Below, piece by piece: positions 16,987 to 26,218 of a stretch of DNA of 43,349 nucleotides. The notes beneath the pieces are model-generated. The model was not told the origin of the DNA. It made no database searches and was given only the letters and a program-made list of their open reading frames with translations. The position numbers were made by a program, and so were the translations under genes. Source of the stretch: Mediterranea sp. (in: CFB group bacteria) (GTDB lineage: Bacteria; Bacteroidota; Bacteroidia; Bacteroidales; Bacteroidaceae); the NCBI GenBank assembly GCA_031258135.1, contig JAIRNG010000141.1, positions 1-43,349 of the forward strand. Reading direction: 5' to 3'. How positions within the stretch are numbered: the first letter of the stretch is position 1; each line of letters opens with the position of its first letter.

Positions 16987-18966
16987 CTAAAACGCTTTCC
17001 GGAACGTGCAGCCGTTCCGCCATTCCGAACAGCCGTAAGCCGTTTTTCCTTCAATGATTACGCCTTTGCCGCAAACGGGACAGGGATGGCCGACAACGCA
17101 GGCGTCCTTGTCCCGCGCCTTTGTTTCTTTCTTCTTCTTAGTCTTTTCCTCCAACTCCCTGGCTGTGCTTTGCTGCAGGGTGATCCGGCGATTGGAATTG
17201 TCTGCGAGTACGCTGTTCACAATTTCCGAAACCATTACTTTCAATTCTTCCAGAAACTGATGCGCATCGTAGGTTTTCTTCTCTATCCCCCGGAGCTTCT
17301 TCTCCCAGATGCCGGTAAGCTCCGCCGATTTGAGCAGGTCTTCACGGATAAGCCCGATGAGTTCGACACCCGTTGGAGTGGCGATGAGGTTTTTGCGTTC
17401 CTTGCGGATATAATTCCGTTTGAACAGTGTTTCGATGATGGCGGCGCGGGTAGACGGGCGACCAATACCGTTTTCTTTCAGCGCATCGCGCAGCTCGTCA
17501 TTGTCGACAAGCTTGCCCGCAGTTTCCATGGCGCGCAGCAAGGTCGCCTCGGTATAAAACTTCGGCGGTTGCGTCCACTTCTCATTCAGGTCGGGAAGGT
17601 GCGGCCCGCTTTCTCCTTTCGTGAAAGCCGGTAACGCCTGCTCTTCGTCGCCTTCCTTTTCCTCTTTATCTTCTATCTGTTCTTTGGCAAACACGGTGCG
17701 CCAACCGGGTTCGAGGATCTGCTTGCCGGTTACCTTGAAACCTATCTTGTCCACTTCGCCCAGAACAGTTGTGGTAGAGATCTTACAATCCGGATAGAAT
17801 ATGGCGATGAACCTGCGGGCGATCCGATCGAACACCCGGCGTTCCATGTCTGTAAGATTCTGCGGATTCATCCCTGTAGGAATGATGGCATGGTGGTCCG
17901 TCACCTTCGCGTTATCAAAAACCTTTTTCGATTTGGGTAGCTTCGCTTCTTCCAGCGGGGCCGTCAACGCCTCATAATCTTTCAGTCCTTTGAGGATGCC
18001 GGGGCACTTGGGATACATATCATCGCTCAGGTAAGTGGTATCTACACGCGGGTAAGTGGTCACCTTCTTTTCGTATAACGATTGAATCAATTTCAACGTA
18101 TCATCGGCCGAATAACCGAATTTCCTGTTACATTCCACCTGGAGAGAGGTCAGGTCGAACAGGCGGGGAGCATATTCCACACCTCGCTTGGAGGAGACAT
18201 CCGTAACGGTGAAGTCCGATTGCTTCACGGTCTCCAGGAACTCCATTCCTTCTTCTTTGGAGGTAAACCGGCCTTTGGTCGCCGAAAAAGTGGTTTCCCT
18301 GTAAACGGTTTTCAGTTCCCAATACGGTTCCGGCTTGAAGTTTTCTATTTCCAACTGACGGTTGACTATAAGCGCCAGCGTGGGCGTCTGCACCCTCCCG
18401 ATGGAAAGCACCTGCTTTTCCTGTCCGTATTTTACCGTATATAACCGGGTGGCATTCATTCCTAACAGCCAGTCGCCAATCGCACGGGAAAGTCCGGCCT
18501 CATACAGCGGTTGGAAATCGGATTGGTCTTTCAGTTTCGCAAACCCTTCTTTTATCGCTTCCTCGGTCAGCGAAGATATCCAGAGACGTTTGACGGGACA
18601 TTGGGCGCCGGCTTTCTGCATCACCCAACGTTGTATCAGTTCTCCTTCCTGTCCGGCATCACCACAGTTGATGATCTCACCGGCCTGTTTCATTAAGCCT
18701 TCGATGATGCGGAATTGCCTTTCGTGCGCAGGATTCCCGATCAACTTGATGCCGAAACGCGGCGGGATCATCGGCAAACTGCCCAAGCTCCACCATTTCC
18801 AGGCCGGCGTATATTCGGCGGGGTCTTTCAATGTGCACAGATGCCCGAACGTCCAGGTGACCTGATACCCGTTTCCTTCATAATACCCGTCCTTTTTTGT
18901 TTTCGCGCCGACTATCCCGGCGATGTCGCGCGCCACGGAGGGCTTTTCGGCTATGCAAACTATCAT
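16987..18966 (-). CDS. topB: DNA topoisomerase III
   Basis: This type IA topoisomerase passes single DNA strands and helps resolve replication and recombination intermediates. The 659-residue protein has the N-terminal Toprim fold (MIVCIAEKPSVARDIA; GDAGQEGELI at 102-111 with acidic metal-binding residues), the SIGRVQTPTLALIV stretch, and the active-site Tyr305 in TTYPRVDTTYL. The C-terminus carries a short zinc-ribbon-like tail with four cysteines (CPVCG, then two Cys nine residues apart or less). It begins 51 bp after the mutB stop on the same strand, so read-through from mutAB is possible. Plasmid-type TopB copies exist, but nothing mobile is nearby. Confidence 0.95.
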   Translation of the reverse strand: MIVCIAEKPSVARDIAGIVGAKTKKDGYYEGNGYQVTWTFGHLCTLKDPAEYTPAWKWWSLGSLPMIPPRFGIKLIGNPAHERQFRIIEGLMKQAGEIINCGDAGQEGELIQRWVMQKAGAQCPVKRLWISSLTEEAIKEGFAKLKDQSDFQPLYEAGLSRAIGDWLLGMNATRLYTVKYGQEKQVLSIGRVQTPTLALIVNRQLEIENFKPEPYWELKTVYRETTFSATKGRFTSKEEGMEFLETVKQSDFTVTDVSSKRGVEYAPRLFDLTSLQVECNRKFGYSADDTLKLIQSLYEKKVTTYPRVDTTYLSDDMYPKCPGILKGLKDYEALTAPLEEAKLPKSKKVFDNAKVTDHHAIIPTGMNPQNLTDMERRVFDRIARRFIAIFYPDCKISTTTVLGEVDKIGFKVTGKQILEPGWRTVFAKEQIEDKEEKEGDEEQALPAFTKGESGPHLPDLNEKWTQPPKFYTEATLLRAMETAGKLVDNDELRDALKENGIGRPSTRAAIIETLFKRNYIRKERKNLIATPTGVELIGLIREDLLKSAELTGIWEKKLRGIEKKTYDAHQFLEELKVMVSEIVNSVLADNSNRRITLQQSTARELEEKTKKKKETKARDKDACVVGHPCPVCGKGVIIEGKTAYGCSEWRNGCTFRKAF

Positions 18967-19017
18967 TCTTTCTTAATCGGACTTTCTTAACCGAACGGTA
19001 AGGTCAGTATTAAACCG

Positions 19018-21165
19018 TTACTCTTCGTCAAGCAGGATTTCAAGAATCTGGCAAGCAGCTTTGGCCACTGAGGTGCCGGGGCCATAGATTGCGGCTACGC
19101 CTGCTTTATACAGGAAGTCATAGTCCTGCGCCGGAATCACTCCGCCCGCTATCACTACGATGTCTTCACGGCCAAGTTTTTTCAGCTCGTCAATGATCTG
19201 TGGTACGAGTGTCTTATGTCCTGCGGCCAGTGAAGATACACCCACTACGTTTACGTCATTCTCAACCGCCTGGCGGGCCGCTTCGGCCGGGGTCTGGAAC
19301 AATGGTCCCATATCCACGTCGAATCCGCAGTCGGCATAGCCTGTGGCCACTACTTTCGCTCCGCGGTCGTGGCCGTCCTGACCCATCTTGGCTATCATGA
19401 TACGCGGTTGACGTCCCTCTTTCTTCGCGAACTTGTCGGCTAATCCGGTAGCGCGCCTGAAGTCCGCATCGTTTTTACTTTCTGCTGAATACACGCCTGA
19501 TATTGTTCTGATTACTGCTTTATAACGTCCAACGACTTTCTCACATGCGTAAGAAATCTCACCCAATGTAGCCCGCACGCGAGCTGCCTCCACCGCAAGT
19601 TCCAGCAGGTTGCCTTCCCGGATTTCCACACACTTGGTGATGGCCTCCAGGGCTGCCTGTACTTTTGCTTCGTCGCGGTTTTCTTTCAGTTCCTTCAACC
19701 GTTCGATCTGTTCCTTGCGAACGGCGGTGTTGTCGATTTCGAGAATATCAATCGGAGCTTCTTTCTCCAGCCGGTATTTATTCACTCCCACGATGGTTTG
19801 CGATCCGGCGTCGATACGGGCCTGAGCACGGGCGGCAGCTTCTTCGATACGCATTTTCGGGACGCCTGTCTCGATCGCTTTCGCCATTCCGCCCAACTGT
19901 TCGACCTCCTGAATCAGTTCCCAGGCTTTGTGGGCGATTTCGTTGGTCAACGATTCCACGTAGTAAGAACCGCCCCACGGGTCTACATTTTTAGTGATAT
20001 ACGTTTCTTCCTGGATATAAATCTGCGTATTACGTGCAATACGGGCGGAAAAATCGGTAGGAAGTGCGATCGCTTCGTCCAATGCGTTGGTATGCAGGGA
20101 TTGGGTGTGTCCCAATGCGGCGGCCATCGCTTCGATACAGGTGCGCCCGACGTTGTTGAACGGGTCTTGTTCCGTGAGCGACCAGCCGGAAGTTTGCGAG
20201 TGTGTACGCAACGCCAGCGATTTCGGGTTCTTCGGATTGAACTGCTTGACGATCTTCGCCCACAACAAACGGGCCGCACGCATCTTGGCGATTTCCATGA
20301 AGTGATTCATGCCGATCGCCCAGAAGAATGACAAGCGGGGTGCAAAAGCGTCAATATCAATCCCCGCGGCAGTGCCGGCGCGGAGATATTCCAGTCCGTC
20401 GGCCAACGTATATGCCAGCTCTATATCGGCGGTGGCACCCGCTTCCTGCATGTGGTAGCCCGATATGGATATGGAGTTGAACTTGGGCATCTTCCGGGAG
20501 GTATATTCAAAGATATCGGAGATAATCTTCATGGAGAATGCAGGCGGGTAGATGTATGTGTTGCGCACCATGAACTCCTTGAGAATATCATTCTGTATCG
20601 TACCCGAAAGTTCTTCGAGCTTAGCGCCTTGCTCCAACCCTGCATTGATATAGAATGCCAATACCGGAAGTACGGCGCCGTTCATCGTCATGGATACGGA
20701 CATCTTATTCAACGGGATGCCGTCAAACAGTACTTTCATGTTCTCTAACGAGCAGATGGACACCCCTGCTTTACCTACGTCGCCCACCACGCGCTCATGA
20801 TCCGGGTCGTAGCCGCGGTGTGTGGCCAGGTCGAACGCTACCGAAAGTCCTTTCTGTCCGGAGGCCAGGTTGCGGCGGTAAAATGCGTTCGATTCTTCGG
20901 CGGTGGAGAATCCGGCGTACTGGCGGATGGTCCACGGGCGAAGCGTGTACATGACCGAATAAGGCCCGCGAAGGAAGGGGGGGATACCCGCGGCATAGTT
21001 CAAGTGTTCCATGCCTTCAAGGTCTTCTTTGGTATAGACAGGTTTCACAACGATATGTTCGGGCGTTTCCCAATTCGCTGTGACAGGATTGATTTTTTGT
21101 CTTTCAGCGCTATTTGCAGGCTGAAGTCCGGCGAATATATCTAAATCTTTAAAATTTGGTTTCAT
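19018..21165 (-). CDS. mutB: Methylmalonyl-CoA mutase large (catalytic) subunit
   Basis: With MutA it interconverts succinyl-CoA and methylmalonyl-CoA, the cobalamin step toward propionate. The 715-residue protein keeps the catalytic barrel: Tyr83 in RQYAGFST, Arg201 in VRNTYIYPP and His238 in SGYHMQEAG correspond by motif to Tyr89, Arg207 and His244 of the Propionibacterium enzyme. The C-terminal B12 domain has the DxHxxG motif in [11 protein letters not shown] (Asp597, His599, Gly602). Full length is normal. It lies 66 bp downstream of mutA in an operon. Confidence 0.98.
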   Translation of the reverse strand: MKPNFKDLDIFAGLQPANSAERQKINPVTANWETPEHIVVKPVYTKEDLEGMEHLNYAAGIPPFLRGPYSVMYTLRPWTIRQYAGFSTAEESNAFYRRNLASGQKGLSVAFDLATHRGYDPDHERVVGDVGKAGVSICSLENMKVLFDGIPLNKMSVSMTMNGAVLPVLAFYINAGLEQGAKLEELSGTIQNDILKEFMVRNTYIYPPAFSMKIISDIFEYTSRKMPKFNSISISGYHMQEAGATADIELAYTLADGLEYLRAGTAAGIDIDAFAPRLSFFWAIGMNHFMEIAKMRAARLLWAKIVKQFNPKNPKSLALRTHSQTSGWSLTEQDPFNNVGRTCIEAMAAALGHTQSLHTNALDEAIALPTDFSARIARNTQIYIQEETYITKNVDPWGGSYYVESLTNEIAHKAWELIQEVEQLGGMAKAIETGVPKMRIEEAAARAQARIDAGSQTIVGVNKYRLEKEAPIDILEIDNTAVRKEQIERLKELKENRDEAKVQAALEAITKCVEIREGNLLELAVEAARVRATLGEISYACEKVVGRYKAVIRTISGVYSAESKNDADFRRATGLADKFAKKEGRQPRIMIAKMGQDGHDRGAKVVATGYADCGFDVDMGPLFQTPAEAARQAVENDVNVVGVSSLAAGHKTLVPQIIDELKKLGREDIVVIAGGVIPAQDYDFLYKAGVAAIYGPGTSVAKAACQILEILLDEE

Positions 21166-21181
21166 TGTTTTTATTATTTAG

Positions 21182-21233
21182 TTGAAAGTTGCCTTGCGGC
21201 ATCGTAACTTTCAATTTTCAACTTTCAATTTTC
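21182..21233. repeat. Short tandem repeat and hairpin between mutA and mutB
   Basis: AACTTTCAATTTTC occurs twice in perfect tandem (21206-21219 and 21220-21233), reaching into the mutA stop codon. TTGAAAGTT (21182-21190) can pair with AACTTTCAA (21206-21214) around a 15-nt loop. It could tune the relative expression of the two subunits; that is inference. Confidence 0.6.
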
Positions 21234-23118
21234 AACTCAACAATTGTGCATTGTAATCTTTCAATGTATCCAGCACATTGGAGCGAACGTTGATGAAGTT
21301 CTCAATGCCTTCGGCCCGGAGTTCGTCTGCGTTGGCGGGCATGCCGGCAATGACAAAGAGGGCGCGGCCGTTCAGCGTCCTGAAGGCGGGAACGGCATAT
21401 TCCGCGTACTCATCGTCGCTTGAGCAAAGCACGACGATATCCGCTTTTGCAGCCATCGCCGCATCTATTCCCGCTTCGACCGTTGGGAATCCCAGGTTAT
21501 CCGCCACTTCATAGCCTGCACAGGCGAAGAAGTTACAGGAGAACTGGGCGCGCGCCTGGCGCATGGCCAGATTGCCGATGGTCAACATAAAGGCTTTCGG
21601 ACGTTTGCCCGACGCTTCGGTTTCCAGACGCAGAGTTTCAAACTCGCCGGCAGCGCGGTCGAAGTTCAGGGTTTCCACTTCTTTCCCGCCATCGTCACTG
21701 TTGCAACGATATCCGGCCGGCCTTTTCTCTCCCGCCTGTTCTGTAAAGTTGGGATATTGGTTGGTGCCCAGCAGGATTTCCCGGCGTTGGGCGACAGCCT
21801 TATGGCGATTCCTGCCTGTCTCGTTGATGTCTCTCTGTACGCTTCCCGATCTCACTGCGGCGTGGAATCCGCCTTCGTCCTGTATTTTGAGGAATAATTC
21901 CCATGCCTGCCGGGCAATGGAAACCGTCAGGTTTTCGATATAGTATGATCCGGCGGCCGGGTCGACGACCTTGTCGAAGTGAGATTCCTCTTTGAGGAGT
22001 AACTGTTGGTTGCGCGCCAGCCGTTCCGAAAAGTCATCCGGTGTCTGATAGACCTTGTCGAACGGCGTCACCGTGATTGAGTTTACTCCCGCCAGGGCGG
22101 CGCTCATCGCTTCCGTCTGCGTACGGAGCAGGTTGACATGTGCATCGAACAGCGTCAGGTTATACGAGGAAGTCTCTGCATGGACTTGCATGCGTCCCGA
22201 ACAAAGACACTCGCCGTCCGGGCCTGTCTTTTCGCATCCGGTCATGCTTTCGGGCTTGTAGGTGGAAACGATATTCGCCCATAACATACGGGCGGCGCGG
22301 AACTTCGCTATTTCCATGAAGTAGTTGGAACTGATGCCGAAATTGAACTTCAGTCTTTTCGCAATGAAGCCGGCGGGTATTCCCGCATCGCTCAGTTGTT
22401 CCATATATTCGTTGCCCCAGGCCAGGGCGTAACCAAGTTCTTGCGAGATATAAGCTCCGGCGTTGTTCAGCGTCAGTGCATTGACGCTCAACACGCGATA
22501 CAGAGGAAGCGGCTGGATGATTTCGAGCAGGGCTTTGGCCGTCTGTACCGGATCACCGTCCGCTTTACCTTCAACGAGCATTCCGTTGAAATAATCATAG
22601 TCGATCGACCCGCGCAGTTCCTTGAGGTCGTAGTCTTTCTTATTGAAATACTCCGCCAACAATCCGGCCAGCGCCACCGCCTGACCCGGACGAATGGAAA
22701 AGTTCAATTCGGTTGCTCCTGCGTGGATATCGTTCAATAAGAGGTCAATAAATTCCGGGCTGAGTTTCCGGGCCTCCACGCGGAAACCAAGTGAATCTAC
22801 GCCCTTGCCCAGGATCTCCAGCGCTTTCGCGTTCGCGGCCTGGGGGTCGTCCACGCGAATATCCTGGCGAATCAGCCAATTGTTATTCTTTCTTGTGCCT
22901 CTGAGGTAAGGATATTCTCCGGGAAGCGCGTTGGTCGTCGCCCAGCCGGCGATGTCTTCCTCGCGGTAGAATGGTTTCACCTTGAATCCTTCGTTTGTTT
23001 TCCAAACGAGTTTCTTCTCGTAGTCGGCGCCTTTCAGGTCGGCCACGACTTTTTCCATCCACTGTTCGGGCGGAACGGGAGGAAAATCCGAGAAAAGTTT
23101 TTCTTTACTGTCTGCCAT
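21232..23118 (-). CDS. mutA: Methylmalonyl-CoA mutase small subunit
   Basis: The 628-residue protein has the same barrel and B12-like folds as MutB but is the non-catalytic partner. Shared barrel stretches include RGSIDYDYFNG and SSNYFMEIAKFRAARMLW. In the C-terminal domain, the cobalamin DxHxxG motif is absent (the aligned place reads TIGNLAMRQARAQ), as is usual for MutA. Length agrees with the family. It is the first gene of the mutA-mutB pair; two -7-like boxes (TATATTTG, leftward) lie 48 and 63 bp upstream. Confidence 0.96.
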   Translation of the reverse strand: MADSKEKLFSDFPPVPPEQWMEKVVADLKGADYEKKLVWKTNEGFKVKPFYREEDIAGWATTNALPGEYPYLRGTRKNNNWLIRQDIRVDDPQAANAKALEILGKGVDSLGFRVEARKLSPEFIDLLLNDIHAGATELNFSIRPGQAVALAGLLAEYFNKKDYDLKELRGSIDYDYFNGMLVEGKADGDPVQTAKALLEIIQPLPLYRVLSVNALTLNNAGAYISQELGYALAWGNEYMEQLSDAGIPAGFIAKRLKFNFGISSNYFMEIAKFRAARMLWANIVSTYKPESMTGCEKTGPDGECLCSGRMQVHAETSSYNLTLFDAHVNLLRTQTEAMSAALAGVNSITVTPFDKVYQTPDDFSERLARNQQLLLKEESHFDKVVDPAAGSYYIENLTVSIARQAWELFLKIQDEGGFHAAVRSGSVQRDINETGRNRHKAVAQRREILLGTNQYPNFTEQAGEKRPAGYRCNSDDGGKEVETLNFDRAAGEFETLRLETEASGKRPKAFMLTIGNLAMRQARAQFSCNFFACAGYEVADNLGFPTVEAGIDAAMAAKADIVVLCSSDDEYAEYAVPAFRTLNGRALFVIAGMPANADELRAEGIENFINVRSNVLDTLKDYNAQLLS

Positions 23119-23165
23119 AGTTTATTTAAAATTAAAATTAAATCGGTTTTTATTCTTCTATATGT

Positions 23166-23188
23166 CAAATATAAACCCTGCAAATATA
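23166..23188 (-). promoter_or_regulatory. Two candidate -7 boxes for mutAB
   Basis: Leftward TATATTTG occurs at 23173-23166 and again at 23188-23181, both matching TAnnTTTG. No good -33 box is seen for either, so which is used is unclear. Confidence 0.45.
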
Positions 23189-23270
23189 CAGAATAAGTTA
23201 AAACCACACCCTTTTTTCTCGTTTTTTCGTAAAACCCTTTCATTTTGGCTTTTTCAGTTCCGAAACGTGT

Positions 23271-23642
23271 TTTCGATGGCGTTTTTGCGCCATCTGCGCG
23301 GCGGAAACCATTTCGACGGCGTTTTTATTACATTTTCTCAGTTGACGGCGTTTCGACGGCGTTTTTGCGTCATCTGCGCAGCAGAAATCGTTTTGACGGC
23401 GTTTTTGCGCCATCTGCGCAGCAGAAAACCGTTTCGACGGCGTTTTTGCGTCATCTGCGCAGCAGAAAATCGTTTCGACGGCGTTTTTGCGCCATCTGCG
23501 CAGCAGAAAATCGTTTCGACGGCGTTTTTGCGCCATCTGCGCAGCAGAAATCGTTTTGACAACACTCTTGCATTATCTGCGCGGCGGACGACGCTTCGAC
23601 GGCGTTTTTGCGTCATCTGCGCGGCGGAAACCATTTCGACGG
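23271..23642. repeat. 40-41 bp tandem repeat array (about nine units)
   Basis: Units begin at 23271, 23311, 23351, 23391, 23432, 23473, 23514, 23554 and 23594, with a partial tenth at 23634. The core is TTTCGACGGCGTTTTTGCG followed by YCATCTGCGCRGCRGAAA. Unit 2 is degenerate after its first half, and unit 8 in the middle. Inner units 3-7 read GCAGCAG; outer units 1, 8 and 9 read GCGGCGG, which suggests expansion from the inside. Units are contiguous, so this is a minisatellite and not a CRISPR. It is open in several frames on both strands and produces spurious open frames. Confidence 0.9.
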
Positions 23643-23647
23643 AATTT

Positions 23648-23700
23648 GAAACGCAGATTAGAATTAAAAATCTGCGGGAATCTGCGGAAATCTGCGTTTC
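23648..23700. repeat. 12-bp inverted repeat holding AATCTGCG triplet
   Basis: GAAACGCAGATT (23648-23659) is inverted at 23689-23700. Between and within the right arm, AATCTGCG repeats three times at an exact 10-bp period (23669, 23679, 23689). It directly follows the 40-41 bp array. Confidence 0.75.
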
Positions 23701-23751
23701 AACTCCTTTCGTGTTTAGCCGGAATTTAATTCGTATTTTACGAAAAAAACC

Positions 23752-23759
23752 TATCTTTA
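23752..23759 (+). promoter_or_regulatory. Promoter -7-like box for the prenyltransferase gene
   Basis: TATCTTTA differs from the TAnnTTTG consensus at the last base and lies 23 bp before the ATG at 23783. It supports that start over any further upstream. Confidence 0.4.
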
Positions 23760-23782
23760 CCTCCCGAAAAAACAAATCCGAT

Positions 23783-24769
23783 ATGAATATCATTAAATTC
23801 TGGCTGAACAACGCCCGCAAGACGGCGTTACCTCAAAGCGTGCTGCCTGCTGCGCTTGCCGCATGTATGGCTTCGCGCGCCGAAACCTTTTCCTTGCCGT
23901 TAGCTTTTTTAAGTATTATTGGAGTCGCCCTGGCGCATCTGGGCATGAACCTGTTCGATGATTATTTTGATTACAGGAAGAAGGGGGCCGGTATACGTAT
24001 CGAATTGGCAAATGCAGGTATCCGCTCCCGGCTGGCCAAATGCGACTACATCCTGTCGGGAAGAACGACGGTAAAAGCGTTGTTGATCGCGGCAGTCATT
24101 TTCTGTGCAACAGCCGTGCTTGCCGGCATAGCGATCTCTTTTTGGAGAGGAGCCGGCATCTACGGATTGATTCTCATCGCCGGTTTCCTGGGCCTGTCCT
24201 ATTCGGGCAGTCCTTTCCGGTTCAGTTACCGGGGACTGGGAGAACTCCTGATCGGAGTCATGTTCGGCCCTCTGTTGATGGTCGGCGTTTACTATGCTTC
24301 GTGTGGCGCCTTAAGCCCGGCGATATGGATCGTTTCCATACCCGTAGGCCTGTTGGTGGCCAACATTGTTTACACCCATTCCATCATGGACTACGAACCG
24401 GACAAACGCATCGGGAAAATGACACTGGCCGTCCTGCTGGACAATAAACGGTCCATGCTGGCCGTTTCGGCGCTGCTCACCTACTTACCTTATATATTTA
24501 TAGGGGCCGGCGTGGCGGGCGACTATCTTTCACCAGGCTGCCTGGCCGTATTCCTGACCCTCCCGATGGCCGCCGGCCTGTTCTGTCTCCTCATCCGGTT
24601 CACCGGAAACCGGAAAGAAACCGTCAAACCCCGTTTCTGGATGGGACCCATGGAAAACTGGAAACGAATACAGGCCGCCGGAATCGACTGGTTTATGATC
24701 CGGTGGATGCTTAGCCGGAACCTCCTGTCGTTCTTCTGCCTCATCCTGATTGTTTTATCCTTTATTTAG
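23783..24769 (+). CDS. UbiA-family prenyltransferase (MenA-like)
   Basis: This 328-residue polytopic membrane protein carries both aspartate-rich motifs of the UbiA superfamily: NLFDDYFDY (Asn56, Asp59, Asp63) and DYEPDKRIGK (Asp203, Asp207). SPFRFSYRGLGE (143-154) is close to the MenA version of the intervening loop. Such enzymes transfer a prenyl chain to an aromatic acceptor, here possibly 1,4-dihydroxy-2-naphthoate for menaquinone, but many Bacteroidetes paralogues have other acceptors. The open frame extends upstream through the tandem repeats to 23162; ATG 23783 is chosen because it gives the family N-terminus and follows a promoter-like box. A radical SAM gene starts 8 bp after its stop, so the two are tightly coupled. 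Confidence 0.85.
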   Translation: MNIIKFWLNNARKTALPQSVLPAALAACMASRAETFSLPLAFLSIIGVALAHLGMNLFDDYFDYRKKGAGIRIELANAGIRSRLAKCDYILSGRTTVKALLIAAVIFCATAVLAGIAISFWRGAGIYGLILIAGFLGLSYSGSPFRFSYRGLGELLIGVMFGPLLMVGVYYASCGALSPAIWIVSIPVGLLVANIVYTHSIMDYEPDKRIGKMTLAVLLDNKRSMLAVSALLTYLPYIFIGAGVAGDYLSPGCLAVFLTLPMAAGLFCLLIRFTGNRKETVKPRFWMGPMENWKRIQAAGIDWFMIRWMLSRNLLSFFCLILIVLSFI

Positions 24770-24777
24770 CCGGCAAC

Positions 24778-25671
24778 GTGAGGAAATTATTCTATCTGGG
24801 GCGGTGGTTTTTCAACGCCAGATTCATGGGAGTCAAACGCCCGTTGCAGTCCGTCCTGTTCGTTTCGGACAGATGCAACCTGACCTGTAAACACTGCAAC
24901 GTCTATAACCTTGCCGATCCGCACACCAAAACGATGCAGGAGATAGCCGAAGAACTGAAATACTGCTATCGCCGCGGATCGCGCTTTGTGGATTTCGAAG
25001 GAGGCGAACCTTTCCTCTGGAAAGAGAACGACAGGGATATAAACGATCTGATCCGGCTGGCCAAAGCAATCGGTTTCTTTTCGACCACCGTAACGACCAA
25101 TGCGCAGTTACCTTTTGCCGATTGCGCGGCAGACTCCATCTGGGTAAGCCTGGACGGACTCGGACGCTATCATGACGAGATCAGAGGCCGGGGCGCCTTC
25201 GAACGGCTGGAGAAGAATGTCGCAACCTGCGGACATAAGGCGCTTAATTTCAACATGGTCATCAATTCACGGAACTATCCCAGCGTGGAAGAAACCATAG
25301 AATACGCCCGGAAACATCCGGCAATACAGGCCATATCACTGAATTTCCATACGCCCTGGAAAGGAACGGAAGAACTGTTCCTTGACTGGGATATCCGGGA
25401 AAAAATGATTGACAGGATCATTGAGATGAAAAAATCCGGCTATCCCGTCATCAACTCCGTGTCCGGACTGAAATTCATGAAACGCAACACATTCAGGAAA
25501 CAATGCTGGGTGTCCAACTTCATTCTGGCCGATGGCGCCCGGCTAAACGAATGCCCCGGCGAAAGCGCCGGCATCTGCAACGAATGTGGCCTGTGCATGG
25601 CCGGTGAAATGCATAGCGTATTCACTTTCAAACCGGATACCCTCTTCGCAGGAATGAAATTAAGGATGTAA
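24778..25671 (+). CDS. Radical SAM enzyme with C-terminal cysteine cluster
   Basis: The 297-residue protein has the radical SAM motif DRCNLTCKHC (Cys33, Cys37, Cys40) and the SAM-binding FEGGEPF (73-79). Five C-terminal cysteines (243, 259, 267, 270, 273) form a SPASM/twitch-like set that probably binds a second Fe-S cluster. The start is a GTG 8 bp after the prenyltransferase stop; an ATG at 24826 would remove the conserved-looking LFYLGRWFFNARFMGVKRP, so GTG is preferred. Substrate is unknown. Pairing with a UbiA enzyme hints at modification of a prenylated or lipid-like compound, but no other pathway gene is nearby. Confidence 0.85.
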   Translation: MRKLFYLGRWFFNARFMGVKRPLQSVLFVSDRCNLTCKHCNVYNLADPHTKTMQEIAEELKYCYRRGSRFVDFEGGEPFLWKENDRDINDLIRLAKAIGFFSTTVTTNAQLPFADCAADSIWVSLDGLGRYHDEIRGRGAFERLEKNVATCGHKALNFNMVINSRNYPSVEETIEYARKHPAIQAISLNFHTPWKGTEELFLDWDIREKMIDRIIEMKKSGYPVINSVSGLKFMKRNTFRKQCWVSNFILADGARLNECPGESAGICNECGLCMAGEMHSVFTFKPDTLFAGMKLRM

Positions 25672-25755
25672 CCGCCTGATTTGAAAATAAAACTAAAAAA
25701 GCCGGTTTCTTCATGGAAAAAACAGGGGAATGCTTCATGATTAACAAAATATACT

Positions 25756-25763
25756 TAAATTTG
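25756..25763 (+). promoter_or_regulatory. Promoter -7 box for the rseC-rnf operon
   Basis: TAAATTTG fits TAnnTTTG and lies 28 bp before the rseC ATG. No sharp -33 box is seen. Confidence 0.5.
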
Positions 25764-25791
25764 CCGCGATTTGTAACTTGCAGTTTGCAAA

Positions 25792-26211
25792 ATGGCTAAT
25801 GTAATAACCCATCAAGGTATTGTGGAAAACGTTGACAGCTCTCTTGTTTCCGTGAAAATCATCCAAACCTCTTCATGCGCTTCGTGCAGTGCGGGTGACC
25901 GCTGTCTTTCCGCCGCCGGCAAAGAGAAGATCATTGAAATAAACGCTCCGTATTCCGCTTATAAAACAGGAGACCGCGTGACCGTTACAGGGCAGGCTTC
26001 CATGGGAATGATGGCTGTACTTCTGGCCTTTGTCATTCCCTTTTTCGTCTCATTCTCTTCCCTTTTCATCTGTATGCATGTCCTGGAGGGTAATGAACTG
26101 CTGTCCGGCCTTATATCCCTGGGGCTGCTGATCCCTTACTATTTTGTCGTATGGTTGAACAGGGCCGGATTGAAAAAGAATTTTTCATTCACAATAAAAT
26201 CTAATAATTAG
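25792..26211 (+). CDS. rseC: RseC/SoxR-reducing-type membrane protein
   Basis: The 139-residue protein has the RseC layout: an N-terminal beta-rich part with CASCSAGDRC (Cys pattern near residues 29-38), then two transmembrane helices (about 70-95 and 104-123). In E. coli, RseC and the Rnf-like Rsx proteins keep SoxR reduced; in Bacteroidetes the gene is typically the first of the rnf operon and may help assemble or regulate the complex. Here it is followed by rnfB after 7 bp. No soxR is in the window. Confidence 0.88.
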   Translation: MANVITHQGIVENVDSSLVSVKIIQTSSCASCSAGDRCLSAAGKEKIIEINAPYSAYKTGDRVTVTGQASMGMMAVLLAFVIPFFVSFSSLFICMHVLEGNELLSGLISLGLLIPYYFVVWLNRAGLKKNFSFTIKSNN

Positions 26212-26218
26212 CTGATTT

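Larger units (their letters stand above)
23119..23782. other. Divergent intergenic region mutA / ubiA-like, mostly repeats
   Basis: The 664 bp contain the leftward mutAB promoter boxes, the 40-41 bp array (23271-23642), the AATCTGCG inverted repeat (23648-23700) and the rightward promoter box at 23752. No protein gene is credible; open frames through the array are by-products of the repeat. Confidence 0.75.

Noticed and set aside
23271-23642. CRISPR array
   Set aside because: Units are contiguous with no unique spacers, and no cas gene is present.
23240-23820. Leftward open frames of 98 and 160 codons across the 40-41 bp array
   Set aside because: They follow from the near stop-free repeat unit, shift frame at each 40 or 41 bp unit and have no initiation signal.
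23162-24769. A 535-codon open frame joining the tandem repeats to the prenyltransferase
   Set aside because: The first 207 codons are repeat sequence without protein character, and a promoter-like box plus the family N-terminus place the start at 23783.
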